From: UBA1195 sp045598025
GTDB lineage: Bacteria > Bacteroidota > Bacteroidia > Bacteroidales > WCHB1-69
Reading direction: 5' to 3'
DNA length: 64,000 nt
Assembly: GCA_045598025.1 (NCBI GenBank)
Contig: JAZLLH010000010.1
Span: 1 to 64,000 of the forward strand
The notes under the pieces were generated by a model, which was not told the origin of the DNA, made no database searches, and saw only the letters and a list, made by a program, of their open reading frames with translations. The translations under genes were made by a program, and so were the position numbers. Below are positions 24,196 through 34,300 of this stretch, piece by piece (positions within the stretch are counted from its first letter, which is position 1; every line of letters starts with the position of its first letter).

Positions 24196-26016
24196 ATGAA
24201 ACAATCCAACATCTTCCGACGCACACTCGCCCTGATGGGCGACATGGCCTTCAGTTTTTTCACGACATGGGGCATTCTGCATTTGTTCAAGCCTCCCTTT
24301 CATATTTCCTATATGGAAAGTTTTCTTTGGGGAATGGCATTGTACTTCTTATTGTGCCAGATTCTGCTTCATCGTAGCATTTTTCAATATCTTCTGCAGA
24401 TTCAAGGAAATGATAGAAAAGCTGCTTGGAAACATTTGGTGTGGAAATTGCTGCTGATTGTTTTCATACCATTGGTGATAAGCCAATGGTATATAGTGCC
24501 AATAGAACTTTTGTGGGAAAAGTTCAGGTCCCATTTTGATTGTGAGATATACTGCTTTGAATGTGTTTACTTCGGGGAGAACAATGCCCGGATGTTCCTC
24601 TGCCTTTGCTGCTATGCACTGCTGTTCGTGTGCGAGATTCTCTGCTTCTGCATCTGCAAAAAGAGCCTTGCCGAAAAGCTGTCAGGCTGTTTATTTATCA
24701 AAACGGAAAGACCGCATGCAATGGCTATTGTAGGAACATGGACACTCGCGCTGTTGCTGCTTGCATACCCGCCTCTGTGGAAGCACATGCAGGATAAAGG
24801 ATACGATTATGCCGCTCACAATCTTGTACAGGAATTTCCTCCGGTTCCGTTCTTCGCCAAACAGCATCTTTCGCATACGTTCCGCAATGTAGCAATGGAT
24901 CCGAAAACCTATCTGGATGGACTTTTTGAAAAATACGACATCGTATTCATCATCGAAAGGTCACATCCGGATATGGTACAATGGGATTTTTTTTCCGATT
25001 ACATACTGAATGAGGATTTTGCACGAAAAGTCGGATATTTTTGCACTGAATACGGGACGGCCGCACAACAAGCTGAACTGGATAGTCTGCTCAACTGCCC
25101 TTATGCAGACGACACTTCCGCTCTTATAGCAGCGGCGAGCCTTATACGCGCATCTTCTACTAGCTGGCCGATTTACACCAACAGAAATATTTATGATTTC
25201 AGTCTAAAATGCAGAGAATACAATCTGGCTCACGACAGCAGTCTGCAGATCAGATGGTTTTTCAACAACATGAATGACCTGGGAGAGCAAGTACACAGTT
25301 ACGTTGAAATGTTAAAGGAACAATGCAAAATAGACAGCATCTTGGGATGCGGTATAGCACGTTGTCATCAGTGGCAACTTCAGCACGATTCCATGCGAAA
25401 AAAAATGCTGGTTATTGTCAATAATTTACATGGATTCAGCCATATTTTCGAACATTATTCCACTACGATTGATTATGTCAAAAAGGCCTTCCCCGGCAAG
25501 GTGGGAGCCGCATACCTTCCTTCTCTTAATGCAGATAACACTTTCAGTACTTTTCAGATAGCCGGTGATGGATTATGGGATGCCGCAGCCAAAGGAATAA
25601 AAACCCCATTTGCCATGCCTCTGGAAGGCAGTGGTGTGGAAAATGACTTCTTCACTTGGACACAAAGTCCTTCCTACCGGGAAAAAATACGATGGAAAGA
25701 CCTGTTTGACGGTATCATCTATTTGGGACCGTTAAAAGAAGAGTATTGGGACGAAAACGGATTTCCCTACTTATTCAAAGACTATGCTGAAACATTTCAC
25801 AAACGTTGTAAAAACTTGCAGATGGAAGAATTCCTTGAGATAGAGGAATATTTTATGGAACACGGGGACCTGGGAATGCCAGCTCACAAATTCCTGTTAA
25901 AATCCTATAATCTCATGTACGAGAGATTCTATTATCTGCTATTATGCATGATCGGATGCGCACTGCTGTTCTCAAGCATACAATATGTGCGACAACGAAT
26001 GAAAGCCAAGGCCTGA
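24196..26016 (+). CDS. Cluster membrane protein with a putative ChaN/EreA-like domain
   Basis: 606 residues. About five membrane helices lie in the first 200 residues (for example FLWGMALYFLLCQILL, LLLIVFIPLVISQWYIV, FLCLCCYALLFVCEILCFC, AIVGTWTLALLLLAYPPLW), then a soluble domain of about 360 residues, then one last helix (FYYLLLCMIGCALLFSSI). The soluble part has DIVFIIERSHPDMVQWDFF, TEYGTAAQQAELD and MLVIVNNLHGF, which recall the ChaN/TraB/erythromycin-esterase superfamily, where a Glu-x-x-His is catalytic. I rate that match as weak. It starts 12 nt after the maturase and is clearly part of the cluster; immunity, peptide trimming or further modification are possible roles. Confidence 0.65.
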   Translation: MKQSNIFRRTLALMGDMAFSFFTTWGILHLFKPPFHISYMESFLWGMALYFLLCQILLHRSIFQYLLQIQGNDRKAAWKHLVWKLLLIVFIPLVISQWYIVPIELLWEKFRSHFDCEIYCFECVYFGENNARMFLCLCCYALLFVCEILCFCICKKSLAEKLSGCLFIKTERPHAMAIVGTWTLALLLLAYPPLWKHMQDKGYDYAAHNLVQEFPPVPFFAKQHLSHTFRNVAMDPKTYLDGLFEKYDIVFIIERSHPDMVQWDFFSDYILNEDFARKVGYFCTEYGTAAQQAELDSLLNCPYADDTSALIAAASLIRASSTSWPIYTNRNIYDFSLKCREYNLAHDSSLQIRWFFNNMNDLGEQVHSYVEMLKEQCKIDSILGCGIARCHQWQLQHDSMRKKMLVIVNNLHGFSHIFEHYSTTIDYVKKAFPGKVGAAYLPSLNADNTFSTFQIAGDGLWDAAAKGIKTPFAMPLEGSGVENDFFTWTQSPSYREKIRWKDLFDGIIYLGPLKEEYWDENGFPYLFKDYAETFHKRCKNLQMEEFLEIEEYFMEHGDLGMPAHKFLLKSYNLMYERFYYLLLCMIGCALLFSSIQYVRQRMKAKA

Positions 26017-26138
26017 ATCTGTATGCGGAAGGGATCTCACGACCGTTACCCCTTCACTACACCTGCATCCCTACACACGATTACACTCATCAATGCGGGG
26101 CAAGGTCAACCTTCCGCTACAAAGGCCAATAAAATATA

Positions 26139-26228
26139 AAGTCCTTATTCGGAGCTCCGTCCTGTTGCCGGCCCACTAACCCTTCCATTTGTATTAGGAA
26201 ACATATCGAGCGCTCCGGGTAAGGACTT
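26139..26228 (+). other. 17-bp intergenic stem between maturation and export genes
   Basis: Arms 26139-26155 (AAGTCCTTATTCGGAGC) and 26212-26228 pair along all 17 positions, two of them G-U, enclosing a 56-nt loop with further short pairing (TTCC/GGAA). It lies in the 237-nt gap between the membrane protein and HlyD genes. No T-run follows and I see no -7 box in the gap, so it may be a processing or stabilising element, a long-loop attenuator, or a binding site. Confidence 0.55.
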
Positions 26229-26253
26229 ACCAAGAAACAACAAATAAACCCAT

Positions 26254-27522
26254 ATGCCATCCACTGACTCCCACCACTCCCTTCGCTCCGAAACGGTGCA
26301 AGAAATTCTTGAGCGCCCGCCCAAAGCCATAGTACGCTGGGGTATAAGTTTGGTATTTCTTATTTTGACAGGAATGGTGGCTGGCAGTTGTTTTATCCGG
26401 TATCCCGACGTGCTAAGAGCACCGATTGTCATTACGACGCAGAACCTTCCGGCCATTGTCATGGCACGCAGTACGGGAAAAATCGACACTCTTTTTGTAC
26501 AAGAAAAACAAAAAGTGGAAGAAGGTCAGTTGCTGGCCATTATGGAGAGTACAACCGACTGGCAGGACGTGCTCTGGCTCAAAGAACACATAGGCGACAG
26601 TCTTCCGTCCGTTTTAAATTTGGGAGAACTGCAGGCATCCTATACCGACCTGTACAAAGCCAGAAACGAATACCACAACTTCAGTCGCACGAATTATCAT
26701 GCTCGAAAAATCCGCCTCATCCGCCAGCAGATCGAAAATGGGCAATCCGTACTTCACAGTCTGAGAGCGCAGTTGAAGGACCAAAATGCTCAATTGGAAA
26801 CCAGTCGGAACTTTTTTCTTCTGGATTCCGGCCTATATATCAAAGGATTGATTTCCAAATTAGAATACGAAAACGAGAAAAACAAATTCTTCCAACAGAA
26901 ACAAGCCTGCCAGGAATGCGCCATACTTATTAGAAACCAGGAAATCGAACTCCTGCAATGGAAACAGAATATTCTGGAATTAGAGCAAGATCTGTTGCAA
27001 CAGAACAATCTGCTGACAATGAATATCTCCGGCGCAGAAGACGCCTTAAGGGCCGGCATTGCAGATTGGGAACAAAAGTACATTCTGAAAGCTCCGCAAA
27101 AAGGCATTGTTGCATTGACAACCTATTGGCAGAAAAATCAAAACGTAAATGTCGGAGAAGCCCTGATTACCATCGTACCGATTGAACACAAGCACATTGT
27201 CGGGAAAATACAGTTATCCCCTCAAGGAGCCGGGAAAGTAAAAATAGGACAAAACGTCAATGTGAAATTGGATCATTTCCCCTTCCTGGAATACGGAGCC
27301 TTAAAAACCGTCATACGGGACATTTCCCTGGTTCCTACGGCTGACAGGGAAGGGAAAAATGTGTATCTGTTGGAAGTGGCATTTCCCAATCCCCTGATAA
27401 CGACCTGCAACAAACGATTGAAATTTACACAGGAAATGAGCGGAACGGCAGAGATCATCACGGACGATATCCGTCTGATTGACCGTTTTCTCCGACCTGT
27501 CCGGGCCGTTCTCACTCAATAA
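26254..27522 (+). CDS. HlyD-family membrane fusion protein of the peptide exporter
   Basis: 422 residues. One membrane helix near residues 29-49 (WGISLVFLILTGMVAGSCF) follows a cytoplasmic start. Then come a biotinyl-lipoyl-like half (TGKIDTLFVQEKQKVEEGQLLAIM), a long coiled coil (residues about 135-270), the second half (GIVALTTYWQKNQNVNVGEALITIVP) and a beta-barrel end. It should link the ABC transporter to the outer-membrane channel, which is encoded elsewhere. The transporter gene starts 11 nt later. Confidence 0.88.
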   Translation: MPSTDSHHSLRSETVQEILERPPKAIVRWGISLVFLILTGMVAGSCFIRYPDVLRAPIVITTQNLPAIVMARSTGKIDTLFVQEKQKVEEGQLLAIMESTTDWQDVLWLKEHIGDSLPSVLNLGELQASYTDLYKARNEYHNFSRTNYHARKIRLIRQQIENGQSVLHSLRAQLKDQNAQLETSRNFFLLDSGLYIKGLISKLEYENEKNKFFQQKQACQECAILIRNQEIELLQWKQNILELEQDLLQQNNLLTMNISGAEDALRAGIADWEQKYILKAPQKGIVALTTYWQKNQNVNVGEALITIVPIEHKHIVGKIQLSPQGAGKVKIGQNVNVKLDHFPFLEYGALKTVIRDISLVPTADREGKNVYLLEVAFPNPLITTCNKRLKFTQEMSGTAEIITDDIRLIDRFLRPVRAVLTQ

Positions 27523-27533
27523 TCCTTCTGTTT

Positions 27534-29744
27534 ATGCATAAAAAATTTCCCCTTTACAGACAATTGGATGCCAAGGATTGCGGTCCTACCTGCCTGCGGA
27601 TGATCGCCCAATATTACGGCAGACACTATTCATTGGAAATGCTACGTCAGGCATGCTGCATCGGAAGGGAAGGAGTCAGTCTGCTAGGGATCAGCGCTGC
27701 TGCCGAATCTATCGGGATCAAAAGCATGGGGATGCGTATTCCGTTCGAAATGCTTTGCAAGACGCCTCTCCCCTGCATTGTCCATTGGAAACAAAGCCAT
27801 TTCGTGGTTGTATACGATATTCACCAAACGGGAAAACATGCTCGGAACAAGAAGATGCAAATCTGTGTAGCCGACCCTGCCGCCGGTCTGATCCGATACG
27901 ACAAGGACGAATTCGTCGCCTCCTGGACAGAAACCCGAGTCAACGAAACGGATGTTGGAATCGTTCTGACATTGGAACCTACACCCGATTTTTATGCAAA
28001 TCCGGAAGAAAAAACGGACAAAACCCGTATCCGCTTCGCACTGGAATACCTGAGGCCCTATCGGAAACTGATTGTCCAATTGTTTCTGGGCATGCTGATC
28101 GGGACAGGCCTGCAACTGATGCTTCCTTTTTTTTCTCAAAGTATTGTCGACTATGGTATAGGCAACAACAACCTGCACTTCGTCACTGTCATCCTTTGCG
28201 CCCAACTGAGCCTTTACGTAGCCCAATCTGCGGTAGAATTCATTCGCTCATGGATATTGCTACACATCAGCACCCGTATCAACATCTCCATTATTTCCGA
28301 TTTTCTCATCAAACTGATGAAATTGCCCATCGGCTTTTTTGACACCAAAATGATAGGAGACATCATGCAGCGCATAGGCGATCACGAACGCATTGAGACC
28401 TTCCTTACCTCCACCACCCTGAACACTCTTTTCTCATTCGTGAGTCTGATTGTATTCAGCGTGGTACTGGCATGTTACCATCTGCCATTGTTCGTAGTTT
28501 TCTGTATTTCCAGTGTGCTGTACGTTTTGTGGATCAGTCTTTTTCTAAAAAAACGAAAATCCTTGGATCATAAACGATTCGCTCAGGCATCAGCCGAGCA
28601 GGGCAACCTGTATCAACTGATTACGGGCATGCAGGAAATCAAATTGAATAATTGTGAAAGACAAAAACGCTGGGAATGGGAAAATATACAGGCTAAATTA
28701 TTTAGAATCAGCATCAAGGGACTTTCCCTAAGCCAATACCAACAATCCGGAGCCATCTTTATCAACGAAACAAAAAATGTCTTGATTTCCTTTGTGGCAG
28801 CGGCTTCCGTCATTCGGGGAGATATGACATTGGGAATGATGACGGCAGTGCAGTTTATTATTGGAGAACTCAACGCCCCGCTCAATCAGATGATCGGATT
28901 CATACAATCTGCGCAGGACGCACGCATCAGTCTGGAACGTTTGGGGGAAATCCACAACCGCAGGGACGAAGAAGAGAACCCGATCACGGAACAGCTGTTT
29001 CAATTGCCGAAAGAGCATTCACTGCATATAGATCACCTGTTTTTTCGATACGATCCCCTTTCACCCGAAATCCTCCACGATGTCTGTCTGCAGATTCCGG
29101 AAGGCAAGGTCACCGCTATCGTCGGAATGAGCGGAAGCGGAAAGACCACACTCATGAAGTTGCTGTTGGGATTTTATCCTCCCGCATCGGGTGAGATAAC
29201 GGTAGGCAGACACCCTCTGAAAGACTTCAACCACCACTTCTGGAGAGATTGCTGCGGAGCCGTCATGCAAGATGGATTCATCTTTTCTGATACCATTGCA
29301 CGGAACATCGCAGTCGGAGAAGACAACATAGATATGGAACGACTGATGCATGCAGCTGAAACAGCACAGATTCGGGACATGATAGATTCGTTTCCCCTGG
29401 GATTTGATACCAAAATCGGACAGGAAGGCAAGGGAATCAGCCAGGGACAACGCCAACGCATCCTTATCGCCCGCGTCGTCTATAAAAATCCTGATTTTCT
29501 TTTTTTTGATGAAGCGACCAACGCATTGGACACCAATAACGAACGTATGATTATGGAAAATTTGCAAAAATTCTTCAAAGGACGGACAGTTATAATCATC
29601 GCACACAGACTCAGCACTGTACGGAATGCAGACCAAATTGTAGTCATTGACAAGGGAAGCATAGCGGAATGCGGTACGCATGAATCTCTCAGTGAAGCCC
29701 GTGGAGTTTATTATCAATTGGTTAGAAACCAATTGGAATTATAA
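27534..29744 (+). CDS. Peptidase-containing ABC transporter (C39 peptidase, PCAT type)
   Basis: 736 residues. The N-terminal C39 peptidase has its complete active site: Gln10, Cys16 (LDAKDCGPTCL), His89 (WKQSHFVVV) and Asp114 (VADPA). The membrane domain covers residues about 180-470. The nucleotide-binding domain has Walker A GMSGSGKTT near residue 531, signature ISQGQRQRI, Walker B FLFFDEATNALD and the switch IIAHR. It should cut the precursor after the Gly-Gly and export the core. It is the last gene of the cluster; gltX has its own promoter after it. Confidence 0.95.
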   Translation: MHKKFPLYRQLDAKDCGPTCLRMIAQYYGRHYSLEMLRQACCIGREGVSLLGISAAAESIGIKSMGMRIPFEMLCKTPLPCIVHWKQSHFVVVYDIHQTGKHARNKKMQICVADPAAGLIRYDKDEFVASWTETRVNETDVGIVLTLEPTPDFYANPEEKTDKTRIRFALEYLRPYRKLIVQLFLGMLIGTGLQLMLPFFSQSIVDYGIGNNNLHFVTVILCAQLSLYVAQSAVEFIRSWILLHISTRINISIISDFLIKLMKLPIGFFDTKMIGDIMQRIGDHERIETFLTSTTLNTLFSFVSLIVFSVVLACYHLPLFVVFCISSVLYVLWISLFLKKRKSLDHKRFAQASAEQGNLYQLITGMQEIKLNNCERQKRWEWENIQAKLFRISIKGLSLSQYQQSGAIFINETKNVLISFVAAASVIRGDMTLGMMTAVQFIIGELNAPLNQMIGFIQSAQDARISLERLGEIHNRRDEEENPITEQLFQLPKEHSLHIDHLFFRYDPLSPEILHDVCLQIPEGKVTAIVGMSGSGKTTLMKLLLGFYPPASGEITVGRHPLKDFNHHFWRDCCGAVMQDGFIFSDTIARNIAVGEDNIDMERLMHAAETAQIRDMIDSFPLGFDTKIGQEGKGISQGQRQRILIARVVYKNPDFLFFDEATNALDTNNERMIMENLQKFFKGRTVIIIAHRLSTVRNADQIVVIDKGSIAECGTHESLSEARGVYYQLVRNQLEL

Positions 29745-29790
29745 AAAAAATAAAGCGACACACAAGTCGGAAGCCTATCCCATTTTTTTG

Positions 29791-29799
29791 TAATTTTGC
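29791..29799 (+). promoter_or_regulatory. -7 box of the gltX-mfd operon
   Basis: TAATTTTGC on the plus strand, 22 nt before the gltX ATG. Confidence 0.55.
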
Positions 29800-29821
29800 C
29801 TTTTATTAAATACAAGGAAAC

Positions 29822-31345
29822 ATGGAAGAAGTAAGAGTCAGATTCGCCCCCAGTCCTACGGGGCCGCTTCATATCGGTGGAGTTCGGACTGCATTGTACA
29901 ACTATCTGTTTGCCAAGCAACACAACGGAACACTCCTCCTCAGAATAGAAGACACAGACAGCAATCGCTTTGTCCCAGGAGCAGAAAATTACATCATTGA
30001 AGCATTCCAGTGGTTAGGCATTACCTTTGACGAAGGCGTGCACATTCCCAACAAAGAAGGAATATCGTACCGTCAGTCGGAACGCAAGCCCCTATACAGA
30101 CAGTATGCCGATTTTCTTTTGGAAAAAGGAAGAGCCTACATTGCTTTTGATACACCGGAAGAAATAGAATCCAAACGACAGGAAATCAAAAATTTTCAAT
30201 ACGATTCCACCACCCGCATGCAGATGAAAAACAGCCTCACCCTTACGGAAGAGGAAGTACGCAATCGCATTGCCGCTGGGAAACAATATGTGATTCGCAT
30301 TCTCATCGAACCGGGTGAAGATATTTGCGTACACGATATGGTCTGCGGAGATGTGGTCATCAACACCTCCATATTGGACGACAAGGTACTTTGGAAATCA
30401 GCGGATCAGCTGCCCACTTACCACCTTGCCAATATCGTTGACGACCACCTGATGCGAATCAGTCATGTCATCCGTGGCAGCGAATGGCTTCCGTCTGCCC
30501 CCTTGCACGTACTCCTGTACCGCTATCTGGAATGGGAGGACAGCATGCCGAAATTTGCCCACCTCCCGCTTTTGTTAAAACCGGAAGGAAATGGGAAATT
30601 GAGCAAACGGGACGGAGACCGCCTGGGGTTCCCTGTTTTTCCTTTGGAATGGCAGGATCCAAAATCCGGAGAAATCTCCATGGGATATCGCGAAAAAGGC
30701 TACTATCCGGAAGCTGTCATCAATTTTCTGGCCCTGCTGGGCTGGAATCCGGGAACGGAACAGGAAATTTTCAGCATGGAAGAACTCATACAGGCATTCT
30801 CTTTGGAAAGGGTCAGCAAATCCGGTGCCAAATTTGACTTTGAAAAAGCGAAATGGTTCAACCATAAATATTTGCAAATACAACCCAAGGAAAAACTTGT
30901 TCCAGAATTCGGAAAAATTCTGGAACAAAAAGGAATACACTGCAGCGAGGAATACAAGAGTGCCGTTGTCGAACTGATGAAAGAAAGGGCTCACTTCGTC
31001 TCAGACCTTTGGACGGAAAGTGCCTTCTTTTTCCAACGGCCGGAAAACTACGATGCCAAGGCCATAGCCAAACGCTGGCAAGAAGAAACGCCCCTCCACT
31101 TGAAGGCTTTCTGTGATATTCTCAGTCAGATCCAGCCCTGGGATATGCAAAAAGCACACGATTCCGTCATGCAGTACGTGGAAGAACACGCATGCAATAT
31201 GGGCAAAATCATGAATTCCCTGCGACTCTGTCTGGTGGGTAAAACAAAAGGACCCGATATTTTCACTATCATAGACCTGCTCGGAGTAAAGGAAACCATT
31301 GAAAGAATCCATATCGGCATTGACAAAATACACCTGCAGGACTGA
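29822..31345 (+). CDS. gltX: Glutamyl-tRNA synthetase
   Basis: 507 residues. Class I signature PTGPLHIGG near residue 14 (HIGH), and KLSKRDG (KMSKS) near residue 260. It charges tRNA-Glu. Full length for Bacteroidetes. It shares its mRNA with mfd, which starts 21 nt after the stop. Nothing unusual is visible. Confidence 0.95.
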   Translation: MEEVRVRFAPSPTGPLHIGGVRTALYNYLFAKQHNGTLLLRIEDTDSNRFVPGAENYIIEAFQWLGITFDEGVHIPNKEGISYRQSERKPLYRQYADFLLEKGRAYIAFDTPEEIESKRQEIKNFQYDSTTRMQMKNSLTLTEEEVRNRIAAGKQYVIRILIEPGEDICVHDMVCGDVVINTSILDDKVLWKSADQLPTYHLANIVDDHLMRISHVIRGSEWLPSAPLHVLLYRYLEWEDSMPKFAHLPLLLKPEGNGKLSKRDGDRLGFPVFPLEWQDPKSGEISMGYREKGYYPEAVINFLALLGWNPGTEQEIFSMEELIQAFSLERVSKSGAKFDFEKAKWFNHKYLQIQPKEKLVPEFGKILEQKGIHCSEEYKSAVVELMKERAHFVSDLWTESAFFFQRPENYDAKAIAKRWQEETPLHLKAFCDILSQIQPWDMQKAHDSVMQYVEEHACNMGKIMNSLRLCLVGKTKGPDIFTIIDLLGVKETIERIHIGIDKIHLQD

Positions 31346-31366
31346 CGTTTGACACGAACGGAACTC

Positions 31367-34300
31367 ATGAAAGGAGACAACGCATTTTTTCCACTTTATA
31401 AGGAACAGAGCAAAATCTGCTCCAACCTGTTGCAGCATGCAGGAGAGCGTATACTCCTGAAAGGCCTGTGCGGAAGTGCCCGTGCTTTCTTTTTGAAAGC
31501 CTGCGCAGAACAAGTCTCCAAAGGATGCATGCTGGTAATGATTTCCCAGAAAGAAGAAGCTGCATTTTTCTACCACGATCTGGAAATCCTTTTCCAGGAA
31601 GAAGACAAGGATACCCGAGACAAACAGATTTTTCTGTTTCCATCCTCCTACAGGAGCCGTACAGCCGAAGACAAAACGGACCGTTTTCAGATGCTGCTGA
31701 GAACCCAGGTTGTCGAACAGCTTCCTCAAGCCAGAATCATCGTCAGTTATCCGGAAGCCCTGTGTGAAAAGATGGTATCCAGAGCCACTCTGGAAAAGGA
31801 AAGTTTGGAAATCCGCTGTGGAGAAAATCTTTCCATGGACGACATTGAAAGTTTTCTGTCCGAATGTGATTTCGAATACAGCAATTTCGTCTGCCAACCG
31901 GGAGATTATGCTGTAAGAGGAGGCATCATCGACGTATTTTCCTTTCTCAACGAACATCCCTACCGCATCGTTTTTGACGGAGACAAGGTGGAGTCCATCC
32001 GATTGTTCGATGTACACACTCAGGAATCCTTGCAACAGATACCTTCGATACGGCTGACAGCCCGACCTGCCGCTTCAGCGAAACAAACGGGGAAAATCAG
32101 CCTGTTTGCCATGCTTCCGGAAGGAAGCAGCCTATGGACCGATGATTTAGTATCCTGCTGTCACAGTGTAGATAAGAACAGGGACTATTTTACAGACACG
32201 GACTCTGATGAATACGTACAAACTTTTTTGGATGAAAAACTGTTTCTGCGGGAAATACTGAATTTGCCTCAAGTTTCTTTCGGAAACGGAAAATTGCAGG
32301 GAAAAACAACCCACACCCTGGAATTTCATACCAAGCCCCAAGACAGTTTCAACCAAAATTTCGATCTCTTGATAGATCAATGGATAGACCATTACGAAAA
32401 GGCCTATCTCAACTTTTTCGGTTCAGACAATGCCAACCAGCAGAAAAGGATACTGAATATATTGTCCGAAATACTGAAAACGAATCCGCGGTACAAGGAT
32501 TTTTCGGAAAAAGAAAAACAGCATTGGGAAAAAGAAGTAATCCGCATGGCCGGATTCACTCTGCATGAAGGTTTTGTCGATCATGACCAGAAACTGGCAT
32601 TCTACACCGACCATCAGGTCTTCAACCGCTACCACCGCTATCGCATCGAAGACAAATTCCAGAACAAAAATGCGATGACGCTGCAGGAACTGAACAGTCT
32701 GCAAATCGGGGACTACGTCACCCACATAGACCACGGCATAGGACGCTTTGCCGGATTGGAAAAATTGGATGTAAACGGGCATCAGCAAGAAGCCATCAAA
32801 ATCATATACAAAAACAACGACATCCTCTACATCAGCATTCATTCCCTGCACCGTATTTCCAAATATTCCGGAAAAGACGGCATGGAACCCACGCTGTCCC
32901 GCCTGGGAAGCAATCATTGGAACAAAATCAAAGAACGGACCAAGGAAAAGGTCAAGGAAATGGTCATTGACCTGACCAGACTCTACGCCGAACGCCGACA
33001 GTCCGAAGGATATGCTTTTTCCCAGGATTCCTACCTACAGCAGGAATTGGAGGCCTCATTCATCTATGAAGACACGCCGGACCAACTGAAAGCAACCAGA
33101 GACGTCAAACAGGACATGGAAGCCTCCTTCCCCATGGACCGTCTGGTATGCGGGGATGTGGGATTCGGAAAAACGGAAGTAGCCATACGCGCAGCCTTCA
33201 AAGCGGCTTGTGACAACAAACAGACAGCGGTGCTGGTGCCGACGACCGTATTGGCATTGCAACACTACCACAGTTTCAGCGAACGACTGCAACAATTTCC
33301 TTGCAGGATAGCCTATCTGAACCGCTTCACCACGGCAAAAATGAAAAAAGAAATTTTGGAAGAGGTGAAATCCGGCAAAATCGACATTCTGATCGGCACC
33401 CATCGACTCCTCGGAAAAGATTTGGAATTCAAAGATTTAGGCTTACTTGTTATAGATGAAGAACAAAAATTCGGAGTGGAAGCGAAGGAAAAGCTCCGAT
33501 CCCTCAAAGTCAACATCGACACACTGACCATGACGGCGACCCCTATTCCCCGAACACTTCAGTTTTCTCTGATGGGTGCTCGGGATATTTCCATTATGCA
33601 GACTCCTCCATTGAACCGATATCCCATTCAAACAGAAATCCATACCTTTGACGAAGCGTTCATACGGGAAGGTATTTCGCAGGAAATATGCCGTGGAGGA
33701 CAGGTATTTTTCGTACACAACCGCGTTCAGAACCTGGCAGAAATAGCTGGAATCATACAAAGAAACTTTCCAGAACAGTCCATAGCCGTCGCTCATGGCC
33801 AAATGGAAGGCAGCCAACTGGAAAAAATCATGATTGATTTTATCGACGGCATGTACGATATTTTGGTCTGCACCACCATCATTGAATCCGGTTTGGATAT
33901 TCCCAATGCGAATACCATTTTCATCAATGAAGCCCAAAACTATGGTTTGAGCGACCTGCACCAACTGAGGGGAAGAGTTGGACGAAAAAACAAGAAGGCC
34001 TACTGTTATCTTCTGGCCCCTCCGCTGCATACCCTTTCAGAAAACAGCCAGAAACGGCTGCGCGCCATAGAGGAATTTTCCGATATCGGCAGCGGATTCA
34101 ATATTGCCATGAGAGATTTGGATATCCGTGGAGCGGGAAATTTACTGGGGGCAGAACAGAGCGGATTCATCACAGAAATCGGATATGAAATGTACCAGAA
34201 GATTCTGGAAGAAGCCATTTACGAGCTCAACAATTCGCGCCCGGAGATGCAAGTAAGAGAAGACATTTCCTATGTTAAGGACTGTACACTGGAAACAGAC

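Noticed and set aside
26017..26253. Second precursor peptide gene in the gap before the HlyD gene
   Set aside because: No frame with a double-glycine leader on either strand; the gap holds only the 17-bp stem.
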